Source of the DNA: Lentisphaerota bacterium
Lineage (GTDB): Bacteria; Verrucomicrobiota; Lentisphaeria; Oligosphaerales; JABHEG01
Length of the DNA stretch: 64,000 nucleotides
NCBI GenBank assembly: GCA_018676675.1
Contig: JABHEG010000042.1
Span: 186,001-250,000, forward strand
Reading direction: 5' to 3'
Positions within the stretch are counted from its first letter, which is position 1; each line of letters begins with the position of its first letter. This document shows, piece by piece, positions 33,909-44,186 of this stretch. Both the position numbers and the translations under genes were made by a program. Below the pieces are notes generated by a model. It was not told the origin of the DNA, did not search any database, and saw only the letters and a list, made by a program, of their open reading frames with translations.

Positions 33909-36900
33909 GTGACGAGTTCCCGTACGCTCCATTCACGCCCGATTTGGGGGCTCCTTGCGTTTGTACTGATGAGCGGTGCACTGGTTGGGCAGCCCGTAGA
34001 GAAGCAGGGGGTGCCGTCAGGGGCAGTCATCCTCAAACCGCTTTCCTTTGAGCCACAGGACCACAGCTCGCCAACGACCGCCTGGAATGTCAACAAGCAC
34101 ACGGAAACAGCCTGGAATCTCTGGTCGGAGGACAAGGGCCCCTGGACTGGCGGAGTTGTGCTGCAAGGTCCAGTTGTGACGCGTGACCGGGCGAGTTCAG
34201 AGGAGGGAGCGCCCATGTTGCACACACGACTCACCGGCATCCCAAAGGGGCGCTATGACGTCAGTCTGAAGGTCAGCCGCTATCTCGGCGTCTCACTTGA
34301 CGGGGGGGAAACGTGGGTGCGCTATGAGCGCAGTGGAACTCCCATCGCCAGAGGCGCTGCTATTGAAGATGGCGTTTTTGAACTGTGGGTGGATGACCGC
34401 TATGCCTACCCCAAACCCGGCCCCTGCTACTACGATCAGGTCATCCTGACACCTTGCGCAACGGCCACCAACGGAATCACGAACCCGCGTTTTAACGAAG
34501 TGGCAGAGCTGGGAGGGAAGCCGCTTGGGTGGGACGTGCGAGGATGCACGGTTGAGCACAATGGCGACCATGTCAGTTTCGTGACCACAGGTAGTACCAG
34601 CGGGCGCGCCACGCACTTGAAGAGCCATGCCTTCCGCGTATTTCAGGACACGGCGCTGCCCTCAGGACACTATCTCCTGACGGCCATGGCTCGTTCAGAC
34701 TGCCAGGAAGTGTCGGTGTTTGCGAGCACGTTGGGGTATGTGGGCGAAGGCGATCGGTGTCAACGGCTGACAGGACCATTCGGGGTTCCCGTTGGGGTCT
34801 CGGAGGAGTTCCGAGAGATCGTGCTCCCGTTCTTTGTGGAAGCGGACGGAGAAGGCCCGCGGCAGGTCACCCTCGGCGTTCGTTCGCACTACGGTATTTT
34901 TCGGCAAATGCGGCTGGACATTCGTGAGTTGCGACTTGAGCGCTTGGGGGATACACGCCTGAAGAGAGGCTGGGCTGCGGACATCCCAATGAAGCGGTGG
35001 CACGGTCTCGAGACTGTTCGCGAGCACGCGCAGTGGAAGCGCCCTGGCCGGGTGGCTTTCTCGGAGAGCAACACGGGAGCTGAGGTATGGCTTGTAACGC
35101 AAGGTGAAAAGGCCTATCTCCGGGCCCAGGGCCTACACGCCTACAGCCCGCGCGGCAAGTACCTGTATGTCAAGGATCCGGGAGCGCTTCTGCGCAGCGA
35201 CGGGACACGGCGCTGGGTGACACGCTGGAAGACGCCGGAGCCGTGGCTTTACCCATGGATGCGGCGGCGTTTGCCGCCGGAAAGCGGGGATCCGGAAGAC
35301 TGGATCCTCGCTGGCGCTCCAACCGGTAAAGCTGTGAAGATGCGCAACATTGTGACTGGAGCAACTCATGAGATTCCGATGCCGACCAAGTCCGGGTGGA
35401 CGCTTCGCTTGACCCCCGCCAAGGTCAGCGGAGTTCGTCTGGATGAGGTGCAGCATGAGACCTTTGCTTGGCTCTCAGAGGATGAGAAGCGTATCGGTCT
35501 ATCTGACCCACATGGGGAGAGCTTCCGCGCCTTCGACGTGCAGACGCTCTCGGCCGATTCCTCGAAGGACGTTTGGTTCTGGCCGAATCGATTGGGGTGG
35601 CGCCGCGGCTTCGACGGGCGCTGGTATGTGTTCTACGGGCTCAACTGGGTCGCTTACATGGGCTGTAATCCCTACTATCAGTCCGATGACAACACGGTGA
35701 ACCCCGGGCAGATCTGGGCGATCCCGGAAGACGCAACTCGGCAGGATCAGATGATTCACGCCCTTGATGGTATGGCCTTTTGGGCAATGAGTATGCGTCC
35801 ATACCACATGAACGATGGCTCCATGCTCCATTCCTGGACAGCAACGCATCGGGCGATGAACACGCAAGCCGGTTGGCGACTTCGGGGCAGCGGTTACTCG
35901 TCGCTGTACTTGGAGGATCCCGCGACGGCTCAGGTCAAGCACCACATCGGCACCTATCCCGTTCTGGACCACGTGGATTTTTCAGACGCTGAGGTCTGTT
36001 TTCCTGAGAGTCTACTCTACCCATACACACTGCTGGCGATCGATGTGAAACGGCGCAGCTGGTGGCGCCTGGCCGCCCTGCAGTTTCAGAACTACGGCAC
36101 GTACACTGCGGGCGGTGGGGCGGGACTTCAGGCACAGGCACCAAGTCCGGATGCGACAAAGGTCGCCTGTGTCTCCTCCATGCTTTGCCGGACGGAGATT
36201 ACGCATGGTCAGCGGCCCAGGAAGAACCTCGATGTTTACAGTATCGTTTCGCGCTATCCTTCTCCGCCGATTGATGTTCGACGCCGATGGGGAAAGCTCA
36301 CCTGGGATCCGCCGCGACGTCACACGGAAGTCCTCGGGTACAACGTCTACCGTGCCGGAAACAGCGGCGGACCATTCACCAGGCTCAACGAGGTCCCGGT
36401 TCCAGTCACCGAATGGACACTGCCGGAGAAAGGCGGGGATGGGGTTTACGCCTTGACCAGTGTAGAGCATTCACGGCTCGAGAGTCGGCGCTTTTCCACT
36501 GAAGTCGCCGTTGGGCGGAAGCGAGGAGCATTCCGTCATTTCTACGAGGCGGAACAGGCTGAGATGGCCCTGCCGATGGTCTTGGTGTTCGAGCCGGGCA
36601 ACTGCAGCGATGCGTTTGCGGTCGCGGTTAGAGATCAAGACCTCCTCTACCGCAAGCGGTTGCGCGAAGGCCTGCGGGGAAGTGGGGCCTTGGTGCTGCG
36701 GATTCCGCGGAGGAGCCGCGTTCGGTTGTTTGCACGCTGCCGTTCCCTTAGACCTGATTGCAGCGGTCAGCTCCACTTCCGTCTCAACCGTGCTGACACC
36801 ACGTCAGTTCTCGTGAGTGACATGACGTGGCGTTGGTTGCCGATCACTGTGGAACCAGTACGGCTCAGGAAAGGGAACGTGACGCTTGTGTTCGGCACCA

Positions 36901-38069
36901 GTGACGTCGATGTGGCCATCGATGCGGTGGCGGTGACAGACGATCCAGAGTTCCTGCCTACAGGGCGCGGCAACGTCCCGGAAGCGCTTGAGGGTATGCC
37001 GGCCAATCTGTGTGAGGCCCCGCTCGAAGCGTCCGATGAGGCAGCAGCCGGGGAGCTCATGCAGGCACAAACACCGCACACAAAGCTGGTCTGGGACGAT
37101 CTGCAGGCGACACAGGGGGTGGCGTATTACAGCGTGTACCGGTCTGAGACACCCGAGTTTGCTGCGACCGTGGAGGCTCTGCTGGGTAGCCCTGTTCTGC
37201 CTGTCTTCTACGATTGCGGACTGACGCCCGGAACGAGCTATCATTACCGCGTTCGAGGGGTTGATGCCTGGGGAAATCAATCCCTGGCGTCAGCTGTCCT
37301 GACGGTCCAAGCTCAATCTCCGACATTGAGTGCCGCCTTTGTGGTGGAGCCTGGCTTTGGGATCGGTGGCAGCACAACGATGGCGTTTGACGGGGCCCGG
37401 TCCAGGGCCAAGCAGGGGACCATCACCAGTTGGCACTGGGACTTCGGGGATGGTGCCACGGCGAACGTTGCCCGGGCGAGCCACACATTCGCGGATGACG
37501 GCACGTATGGGGTCAAGCTGAAGGTGGGGAGCGACTGCGGCGAGTGGGCCACATGCGAACAGTCCATACACGTTTGGCCGGCGTGGCTTCGAGGACTCGG
37601 AGATACTCCGGCTGCGCTTATTGAGGCCGAGACATTTACAGAGGAGGGTGGGGGTACATCGAAGACGCTTGATAATCGAGAGAATGCCTCCGGGCAAGCC
37701 GTATCCTACTGGCACAAGGACATCGGGCATTGGCTCGAGTGGAAAGCCGAGATCGTGAAGACCGGTTCTTACGGGATTGTGCTCAAGTACGCGACGGCTT
37801 CGCCTGAAGCGACGCGCGATTGCCGTATCGACGGTGACTTCCCCTCCGCGGCCTGGGAACGCGCTGTCCTTCCCACCACCGGTGGCTGGTCCTCAACTGT
37901 CGATAACTGGTCGTGGTCGCTCCTGAAGGATAGCCAGGGCGCCCCCCTGCAGGCCGAACTGACCAAGGGACAGCACGTGCTGCGCATGAGCAACCTAGGT
38001 GGAGGACTGGCCGTTGACTGCATCCTCATCGTGCCGGTCGAGGAGTTTTCCGCTGTTCCGAAGCAGTAG
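33909..38069 (+). CDS. Giant exported multidomain protein (Fn3, PKD, CBM6-like)
   Basis: 1386 residues, signal peptide (LHSRPIWGLLAFVLMSGALVG). Residues about 30-350 hold two beta-sandwich, CBM-like modules. Residues about 370-770 form a propeller-like region (EVWLVTQGEKAYL, GKYLYVKD, YSSLYLEDPATAQV). Fn3-like modules follow (IDVRRRWGKLTWDPP, GYNVYRAG; later TKLVWDDLQATQG, YYSVYRSE). A PKD domain lies near 1150-1220 (WHWDFGDGATAN, FADDGTYGVKLKV), and the C-terminal 150 residues resemble CBM6 (LIEAETFTEEGGG, GHWLEWKAEIV). Function likely surface binding or breakdown of a polymer; no catalytic domain is recognised. GTG start with GGAGGAGG 6 bases before it. Confidence 0.7.
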   Translation: MTSSRTLHSRPIWGLLAFVLMSGALVGQPVEKQGVPSGAVILKPLSFEPQDHSSPTTAWNVNKHTETAWNLWSEDKGPWTGGVVLQGPVVTRDRASSEEGAPMLHTRLTGIPKGRYDVSLKVSRYLGVSLDGGETWVRYERSGTPIARGAAIEDGVFELWVDDRYAYPKPGPCYYDQVILTPCATATNGITNPRFNEVAELGGKPLGWDVRGCTVEHNGDHVSFVTTGSTSGRATHLKSHAFRVFQDTALPSGHYLLTAMARSDCQEVSVFASTLGYVGEGDRCQRLTGPFGVPVGVSEEFREIVLPFFVEADGEGPRQVTLGVRSHYGIFRQMRLDIRELRLERLGDTRLKRGWAADIPMKRWHGLETVREHAQWKRPGRVAFSESNTGAEVWLVTQGEKAYLRAQGLHAYSPRGKYLYVKDPGALLRSDGTRRWVTRWKTPEPWLYPWMRRRLPPESGDPEDWILAGAPTGKAVKMRNIVTGATHEIPMPTKSGWTLRLTPAKVSGVRLDEVQHETFAWLSEDEKRIGLSDPHGESFRAFDVQTLSADSSKDVWFWPNRLGWRRGFDGRWYVFYGLNWVAYMGCNPYYQSDDNTVNPGQIWAIPEDATRQDQMIHALDGMAFWAMSMRPYHMNDGSMLHSWTATHRAMNTQAGWRLRGSGYSSLYLEDPATAQVKHHIGTYPVLDHVDFSDAEVCFPESLLYPYTLLAIDVKRRSWWRLAALQFQNYGTYTAGGGAGLQAQAPSPDATKVACVSSMLCRTEITHGQRPRKNLDVYSIVSRYPSPPIDVRRRWGKLTWDPPRRHTEVLGYNVYRAGNSGGPFTRLNEVPVPVTEWTLPEKGGDGVYALTSVEHSRLESRRFSTEVAVGRKRGAFRHFYEAEQAEMALPMVLVFEPGNCSDAFAVAVRDQDLLYRKRLREGLRGSGALVLRIPRRSRVRLFARCRSLRPDCSGQLHFRLNRADTTSVLVSDMTWRWLPITVEPVRLRKGNVTLVFGTSDVDVAIDAVAVTDDPEFLPTGRGNVPEALEGMPANLCEAPLEASDEAAAGELMQAQTPHTKLVWDDLQATQGVAYYSVYRSETPEFAATVEALLGSPVLPVFYDCGLTPGTSYHYRVRGVDAWGNQSLASAVLTVQAQSPTLSAAFVVEPGFGIGGSTTMAFDGARSRAKQGTITSWHWDFGDGATANVARASHTFADDGTYGVKLKVGSDCGEWATCEQSIHVWPAWLRGLGDTPAALIEAETFTEEGGGTSKTLDNRENASGQAVSYWHKDIGHWLEWKAEIVKTGSYGIVLKYATASPEATRDCRIDGDFPSAAWERAVLPTTGGWSSTVDNWSWSLLKDSQGAPLQAELTKGQHVLRMSNLGGGLAVDCILIVPVEEFSAVPKQ

Positions 38070-38071
38070 TC

Positions 38072-38896
38072 TCAGAGCTGGTGAACTTCCCAGCATCTCT
38101 TGACGTCCGACACTTGCGCCAGCCGCGCCGCAACATCGCCTTTCCCCGGCGCGATCTCGAGTGTGCGTCCTCCGCTGAATTTGGCGGCGTTGAGGGCTGC
38201 AAGGAATGGGGTGAAGTCGACTCGTCCCTCTCCGGGAATGACGTGGTCTTTCCCGGAGGGGAGGACATCGTGGAGATGTAAGGTGAAGAGTTTTCCTGAC
38301 TCCAGCCCAATCGTCAACTCCTCGACCATGTCGAGTCCGGCGATCTCGGTGTGCCCAATGTCGAGACAGAGCCCCACGTGGTCTCCCAAACCGTCTATGA
38401 TGGTGAGCAGGCTTGCCATATCTGAATCGGGACGCCCGGGCTTGAAACCGATGTTCTCGACGGCCAGTCTGAGTCCCAATTCGCCTGCCCGGGCGGCCAG
38501 TGTCTGAAGGGAGAGCAACGTCCGTGCCCGACTGTCTTCCGGGGCCACGTCTGCCCCTCCGCCGGCACCGGTCGGATGGATCACGATCTCGTCTACGCCG
38601 CAAAGGGCCATGCGCTCAAGGTAGCGGAGGTTTGCCACGACTGCATCGAGCCTGGCGTTCTCATCCGCGGCATCCAGGAAACGTCCGGGCTGTGGACAGT
38701 GAATGGACGGCACGGTCAGCCCGGCTCCCTCGAGGCGTGTGCACAAACCGACCGGATCGCGTTCCCATTCCTGGACAAGAGGGCACTGGTCAGCGGACAG
38801 TTCAACAGAGGCGAAGCCCGCGGACGCCAGGGCTGAAACCCCTTGAGCCAGGGGAAGATCACGAACTATCCAGGCTGAGATGCTGTAGTCAGTCAT
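38072..38896 (-). CDS. Sugar phosphate isomerase/epimerase, second copy
   Basis: 274 residues. Another TIM-barrel of the xylose isomerase-like superfamily: ISAWIVRDLPLAQGVSALASAGF at the start, IVIHPTG, LAVENIGFKPG (E ligand), LCLDIGHTEIAG (D and H ligands), LHLHDV and TLEIAPG. It differs clearly from the copy at 30072, which shares only the fold. Substrate unknown. It is the last gene of a minus-strand run with the NAD epimerase and the propeller-methyltransferase gene, pointing to carbohydrate conversion. It ends 2 bases from the convergent giant protein gene. Confidence 0.8.
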   Translation of the reverse strand: MTDYSISAWIVRDLPLAQGVSALASAGFASVELSADQCPLVQEWERDPVGLCTRLEGAGLTVPSIHCPQPGRFLDAADENARLDAVVANLRYLERMALCGVDEIVIHPTGAGGGADVAPEDSRARTLLSLQTLAARAGELGLRLAVENIGFKPGRPDSDMASLLTIIDGLGDHVGLCLDIGHTEIAGLDMVEELTIGLESGKLFTLHLHDVLPSGKDHVIPGEGRVDFTPFLAALNAAKFSGGRTLEIAPGKGDVAARLAQVSDVKRCWEVHQL

Positions 38897-38991
38897 TGTG
38901 AGTGTTCCGTTAACTGCTTAGGGGCTGGAACTCAGGGCAGGTCATCCCCGAGTCAAGCTTTGATGCTTGTGGCGCGTTGTCCCTGGAGGGT

Positions 38992-39951
38992 TCACAGCAC
39001 GAGCTGCCCTGACTCCAACAGGTAGTCAATACACTCCGTGTAGATCTGTTCCGTCGTGTAGCGTGGATGGTAGCCAAGCAGCCTGATGGCCTTCTCGATG
39101 CTGGAACAGGGGGAATGCCGGATGTGTTCGTATGTGGCGGCTGCTGCCGACTTGCCGAGGACTGCTTCAAGCTCATCCGTATCCACGAATTCCAGGTTTG
39201 CCGTCATTCCGAAGAGCGAGGCAACGTGTTCACAGCAACCGATCAGTGACATGGCGTAGGGCGTGACAGCACTGAACGACTCCCCCAGAGAGCGCTCACG
39301 CTGGTTCATTGCCAGTTCGAAGAGCTGGGCTACATCGTCACCATGGACATGGTGAAGTGTTTCGCGGCCGTACTTGGGCAGGTGGACCACTTCTCCGGCA
39401 GCAAGTTTCCGATAGATTTCTACACCGTTAAGCGTTCCCTGCGGGTCTATGGGGAGCCACTTACGTCCGGAGATATGGCCCGGATGCACGATCGTTGCAG
39501 GGAACCCAGTCGCCCGGTAACGTGCCAGGAGCTCGTTCTCTATCTCCACCTTCATCCGGCCATAGCTTCCCACGGGCCGTCGCGGGTAGCACTCGCGGTA
39601 CGGGGTGCGTGCCGACGGACCATAGGCCCAAAGCGTTCCACAGTGCAGGAAGTGTTGGACACGCCCCTCGAAGGCGTCCATCATCGTGCGGTTCTGTTCG
39701 GGGGTAAAGGCGATGAGGTCGATAACCACATCTGCATCTGTGGCGTCCATGCGTTGCCCCCATGCGCCCGTCTGTTCCTCGGCTTCCCGGTCCGCGACGA
39801 CCCACGTAGCCGACGGCCACGCGAGCCGCGGATCGGTGTACTGCGGCTCCGGGTTCCGCACGACCACGGTGACATCGTGGCCGCCCAGCACCAGCCGGGG
39901 AACCAGATAGCTGCCGATGTGGCCTGTTCCGCCAATCACCAAGACCTTCAT
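38992..39951 (-). CDS. NAD-dependent epimerase/dehydratase family protein
   Basis: 319 residues, an extended short-chain dehydrogenase. The NAD motif GGTGHIG is at residues 7-13; DVVIDLIAF and FLHCGTLWAYG carry the serine/threonine-like position, and YGRMKVEIE gives the catalytic Y-x3-K. Such enzymes epimerise or dehydrate nucleotide sugars or oxidise uronates. A later start at ATG 39951 with AAGGAG 8 bases upstream is preferred over the open frame to 40020, because it begins directly with the Rossmann strand. In the same direction as its neighbours, spacing about 65 and 95 bases. Confidence 0.85.
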   Translation of the reverse strand: MKVLVIGGTGHIGSYLVPRLVLGGHDVTVVVRNPEPQYTDPRLAWPSATWVVADREAEEQTGAWGQRMDATDADVVIDLIAFTPEQNRTMMDAFEGRVQHFLHCGTLWAYGPSARTPYRECYPRRPVGSYGRMKVEIENELLARYRATGFPATIVHPGHISGRKWLPIDPQGTLNGVEIYRKLAAGEVVHLPKYGRETLHHVHGDDVAQLFELAMNQRERSLGESFSAVTPYAMSLIGCCEHVASLFGMTANLEFVDTDELEAVLGKSAAAATYEHIRHSPCSSIEKAIRLLGYHPRYTTEQIYTECIDYLLESGQLVL

Positions 39952-40016
39952 CACATGCTCCTTGAATCGGTTTGGGGCTATCCGGGCACCGGGCGGTGTT
40001 CTTCGGCACAGCTCCT

Positions 40017-43000
40017 TCAACGCCGCTCGATTTCGACCCCACAGAGGAACGCTTTGCCATCAGTTGCGGATGAGTGCACCGTCAGCTCGCCATCCGCTTC
40101 AGCAACCAGCTCAAGAACGGTTGGTTTCATGCCAACAGTCGCCGTGACAGGGGGGGAAGATGAGGTCGTCCGAGTCAGGACGACGCTAACCGTGCACTCG
40201 CCCTTTTCCGCACCTGGGTGCACCCCGTAGTGAAGGCGAATCGCGTATTCGTGTGGCGTACCGGTTGGTTTGCGCAGAGCCAGGTTCATCGTGATCGGTC
40301 CGGAACTACCGGATGCATGGAGCCACGGGCGGTCGGTGAGCCTTGCCAGGGGGGCGTTCACATCCGTCAGGAATGCTCCCGGAGCTCCTTCGGGGCACGT
40401 AACCGGCAGCTTCAGGGTCAAACGTGACTTTGGCCGTGGCCACGAGAGCCAGAGCCTGCCGTGGGAGTCACGTCGGTCACCGGGTGCCCCGACATTCAGG
40501 CGGAGTTGTCTGACGGGGGCGATGTCGATCCCTTTGACGTAGTGGGTCCACCAATCCTGTTTGACAGCAACGGGGCGCAAGGCCATTGACGAACGGATCG
40601 GGTAAGCGCAACTGCAGCCGGCACTGCCTTCGGGGGCAAGCCAGAGCCCCCCTGCAGGGATCTGGCTGATCCAGCAACTCGGTTTGAGACCTCCGACGTT
40701 GCCCACTCCCGAGTCCTGGGTGATGTCGTAGAAGCCCAGCGAGCCGGAACGGAAAAAGAGCGTGTGGTTTGATGCGGAAGCTCCTCCGCAACCGTAGGCT
40801 TTGGTCCAGACGAACGGCGTCTCAGTACCCGTGATCGGGTTCGTCCGCATCTTCAGGGCACCGGTTGCCAGGTCATGCGCGAAGGGCAACGTGTAGATCG
40901 TGCCTTCCACGATAACCGGGCGGCGGAAGTAGACCGTTTTCTTTGTCCAGCGCGGGGTTCCGTCCCTGGCGTCGAGCGCGATGAAGCGCGTGGCGTCCAT
41001 ATTCGCGGCGACCAGCACAGTTCCACGGCTGACGCAGAGTGTGGGTTCCTTTCCCATACCGGTGAGGTCAAGCGGCTGTCGCCAAAGCGGTTTCCCTGTC
41101 TGCCTATCCAGAGCGACTACGGTTCGGACATCCGCGGGTGTCTTCCCGCGAGGGTAATAGGGCTGACTTGGGAGGGGGACGCCCGGCTTGGGATCGTTCG
41201 GAAGAAGCGGTAGCTGCATGCTTTCTGCCGCCTGTTTTTCCTGGGGGGAAGGACGTGATTCGAGGAAGAACAACTGCTGGTCTGCCATCGCAATTGAACT
41301 GTTCCTGACCTGCCTTACGGGCGTTTGCCAGAGAACGTTCCCGGTGCTGTTGTCCAGGCAGAAAAGGAGATTGGCGGTCGTGGTGTCTTTGCCGCAACTG
41401 CCGTACAACTGATCGCCCCTGCTGGCGATCCACCCCCAGAGACGTCCTTTTTCAGCGCTCGGTTGGGCGATCTTGCTCAACGTTTTGCCCGTGGCGCCGT
41501 CTATCTTGAGGCACTGGCTCCCAACGGTGACGAACAAATGACCCGGGGTAGCGCACATGTTTCCTGCGGCGCGTGAGAGTCCCTTCCGCTGCGCTCCCTG
41601 GATCCAGCGCTCCCACAGCACTGTACCGTTGTAGGCATCAATCCCGAACAAGTAATTGATGCCCTGGTGGTAGAGCCGGCCGTTGGCATACAGTGGTGCG
41701 GCCGCGCGCTGGTGCCGATCGACGATTTTGGCCATCCCGGGGCGTCCGAACCACTGGAGAGCAAATGGGGCGGTGACGAGGTCGTCTCCGGAGCAACCGG
41801 TGTTGGCTGCATCGGCATATTGGTGGGTCCATTCTGCCGTTCGGGCGAGAGGGGGAGCTGTGAAGGTCAGCCACAGGCCGCCTTTCTCGGTGATGTTCGG
41901 CTCCGGCTGTTCCCCCCACCATGTATTCAGAGCTTCTCTGTCCAAGGCGCGTTGTGTCCCCAGCGGTTGGCCGAGAAGAGCGAGCCCTCCACACGGGCGC
42001 AGAACCCGCCGGATTTCCCGCGAACTGCCGACCGGACGACCAACTTGTGCCATCGTGCCGCTGACGACGAGGTTCGCCACATAGGGAGGGCAGGGGAGGT
42101 CCTGCAGATTGGCTTGAAAGACCGCACACCGGCGGCCGAGGATCCCCCGGTCCAGGAGATCCTGACGAGCGGCAAGGACATTCCGCAGAACAGGATCGTA
42201 GCCGACGACATAAAGGTCTGTCTGAGCTACAAGCTCGCCGATCAACGCTCCTCGGTCGCAACCATAGACAAGAGCAATGCCTCGGGTCGTCTTGAGCTCC
42301 GCGGGGATTGCCTCGAACAGGGCGGAGTAGGCGCTCTGTTCCGACGTGGGAGTTTCTTTCGGTGGTGCTTTACTTCCCGCCTGCTCTTTCGCGGGAGGAG
42401 GCGTCGTTGCCGACGCTGTGGAGAAGCAGTGAATGTGGCCACTGTCGGTGCTGACAACGAGTCGGCCATTGGCCACAGCCAGCCCGCGTGCATTGCCAGT
42501 CACCTTCTGTGTCCAGACCAGTTGACCATCCGTCGCTCGAATTGCGCCTACCTGGTTGGCACCACCCACGAAGACAGTGTCTCCTGCGACGATGATCTCT
42601 TCGGTCAGTTCTGTCGTGCAGCGCCAGCGGACGATCTTGCTGATCGCCGTTTTCGTGTCATGCATTCTCTGCTCGAGTCCATCGCGTTCAGTCCAACCGG
42701 GGGCCACTTCTTCCCTGGCCGCTGCGAGTTTTTCCAGCTCGTTTTTGGGGAGGTCTTCTCCGTTGGCCTGGCGCCGTTTGCGGCGGTCTGCCAGAACACG
42801 TATGTCCAGAGAACGTTTGTAGTTCTTCCAGAAGTTACTCATGAGTTTCTTGGCGAGGGCATTTTCCTGTGCCCCCAATGCGTCATACGCCTGGCGGTCA
42901 ATGGCCGTTATCACACCGTTCTGCTGGGTGTACGTGGTCTTGTCTGTGACCACAACGCGATCACCGGGGAAGGCAACGAAGAGGTCCTCGCCGGTCTTGC

Positions 43001-43997
43001 CGTCACGTGCCATCAGTCGTGGGCTGTCACGCTTGAGGCGCGTCCCATCGACTGGGGGAAGTCCCTTGACATTTTGGTAGTACGCAGCAATGGCGTTTGG
43101 GGGAAGCAGTCGATCTGCATCCGAATAGAGCGTCTCTCCAGCGAGCAATGCCCATGTCCCCCCCTCATGATGCGTTGCACCCTTCCAGTAAAGGAGTTCC
43201 CCGCCTTTTCGGGCGAATGCGGCCGGAACAGATCGCCCGGAACAGACGAACAGCGTGGTGTCGGACGCCAGCATGTAGCCTTGAGGAGAGACGCCGCAGA
43301 ATCCCTCCGTTCCTCCATGGGCCATGCGTTGATAGCGTTGGCCGAATCCCGTGTTGGACCAAACCGGTGTTCCGGTCGCGGCATCGACTGCGCAAAGCCC
43401 CACCCCTTCTGTCGGGAAGATGCCGTAGGCGAAGTAGGCCGTCCCATCCGCCACAACCACGCCACCGCGCGGGGGATGGGCCGAGATGATACGGCCGTGC
43501 CCGACCACTTGCTCGTCTGAACCACTAGCCCGACGTTGCCATAGCACCTTCCCGTCGCGGGCAGAAAGGCAGTATATCAGTCCGTCGTCTGAGGTGACGT
43601 AGACACGACGCTCCCACACTGCCGGGGCTAACCGCACGGCGCCTCCGGCAAGGAATGTCCATAGGTTAGTCCCTGTGATGGCGTCAAAGGCACGGACCGC
43701 ACCGGTGGCGGAAGAGCCGAAGAACACCGTATTGTCGACGATCGCTACATGGAAGACATCGTCAAAGTGCACGCGGGGACGTTCCCGGGCGCCAGGGGTG
43801 GGCCAAGACGGGACCGGCTTGTGAACGGGAACGATCGTCCAGAGGGGGCTAAGGGGTAGTGTGAGGCGTTCGGTCGTCACCCCCGTCCGTCCGTTATCGT
43901 GTCGGTAGGTGGGCCAGTCTTCTGCTTTGGTAACCCCGGTGATCAGGACGACCAGCACTATGACTCGACGAAGCGGCTGACGCATGCTTTTTCCCAT
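40017..43997 (-). CDS. PQQ-type propeller protein with embedded SAM methyltransferase-like domain
   Basis: 1326 residues with a signal peptide or anchor (LRRVIVLVVLITGVTKA). Two eight-bladed-type PQQ/quinoprotein propellers are seen: residues about 25-560 (EDWPTYRHDNGRTGV, TGTNLWTFLAGGAVRLAPAV, GKVLWQRRASG) and about 725-1326 (GCSGDDLVTAPF, GTVLWERWIQGA, GNVLWQTPV). Between them, roughly 560-720, is a SAM-dependent methyltransferase-like fold (IALVYGCDRGALIGELV, VVGYDP, LVVSGTM, EIRRVLRPCGGLALLG). Such fusions are seen in PVC-type genomes. Two start ATGs, 43997 and 43985, are possible; 43997 is used. Because the propellers look exported, the methyltransferase may be a degenerate ligand-binding module. 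Probably co-transcribed with the epimerase and isomerase downstream. Confidence 0.78.
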   Translation of the reverse strand: MGKSMRQPLRRVIVLVVLITGVTKAEDWPTYRHDNGRTGVTTERLTLPLSPLWTIVPVHKPVPSWPTPGARERPRVHFDDVFHVAIVDNTVFFGSSATGAVRAFDAITGTNLWTFLAGGAVRLAPAVWERRVYVTSDDGLIYCLSARDGKVLWQRRASGSDEQVVGHGRIISAHPPRGGVVVADGTAYFAYGIFPTEGVGLCAVDAATGTPVWSNTGFGQRYQRMAHGGTEGFCGVSPQGYMLASDTTLFVCSGRSVPAAFARKGGELLYWKGATHHEGGTWALLAGETLYSDADRLLPPNAIAAYYQNVKGLPPVDGTRLKRDSPRLMARDGKTGEDLFVAFPGDRVVVTDKTTYTQQNGVITAIDRQAYDALGAQENALAKKLMSNFWKNYKRSLDIRVLADRRKRRQANGEDLPKNELEKLAAAREEVAPGWTERDGLEQRMHDTKTAISKIVRWRCTTELTEEIIVAGDTVFVGGANQVGAIRATDGQLVWTQKVTGNARGLAVANGRLVVSTDSGHIHCFSTASATTPPPAKEQAGSKAPPKETPTSEQSAYSALFEAIPAELKTTRGIALVYGCDRGALIGELVAQTDLYVVGYDPVLRNVLAARQDLLDRGILGRRCAVFQANLQDLPCPPYVANLVVSGTMAQVGRPVGSSREIRRVLRPCGGLALLGQPLGTQRALDREALNTWWGEQPEPNITEKGGLWLTFTAPPLARTAEWTHQYADAANTGCSGDDLVTAPFALQWFGRPGMAKIVDRHQRAAAPLYANGRLYHQGINYLFGIDAYNGTVLWERWIQGAQRKGLSRAAGNMCATPGHLFVTVGSQCLKIDGATGKTLSKIAQPSAEKGRLWGWIASRGDQLYGSCGKDTTTANLLFCLDNSTGNVLWQTPVRQVRNSSIAMADQQLFFLESRPSPQEKQAAESMQLPLLPNDPKPGVPLPSQPYYPRGKTPADVRTVVALDRQTGKPLWRQPLDLTGMGKEPTLCVSRGTVLVAANMDATRFIALDARDGTPRWTKKTVYFRRPVIVEGTIYTLPFAHDLATGALKMRTNPITGTETPFVWTKAYGCGGASASNHTLFFRSGSLGFYDITQDSGVGNVGGLKPSCWISQIPAGGLWLAPEGSAGCSCAYPIRSSMALRPVAVKQDWWTHYVKGIDIAPVRQLRLNVGAPGDRRDSHGRLWLSWPRPKSRLTLKLPVTCPEGAPGAFLTDVNAPLARLTDRPWLHASGSSGPITMNLALRKPTGTPHEYAIRLHYGVHPGAEKGECTVSVVLTRTTSSSPPVTATVGMKPTVLELVAEADGELTVHSSATDGKAFLCGVEIERR

Positions 43998-44186
43998 CCG
44001 ACTGAGTCGTCTCCCCGGGGCGTTCACCGCGGTCCGGGGCTGAGCTTCCAGAGAGGCTGGGGAAATGTAGGTCTCGGAGCAAGTTCGTCAATCGTGCTGG
44101 ATGGAGCGTGGCGGCGGTGCTTTTCGTCGTTTCACGGTTACGTTGCCCGAATCCTCGTCTCAGAGTTCTCGCAGGAAGGGCACACC

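Noticed and set aside
41667..43520. 617-residue open frame on the plus strand inside the propeller-methyltransferase gene
   Set aside because: It is antisense to a protein with clear propeller and Rossmann motifs on the minus strand. High GC at third positions keeps the antisense frame open; its translation has no recognisable domain.
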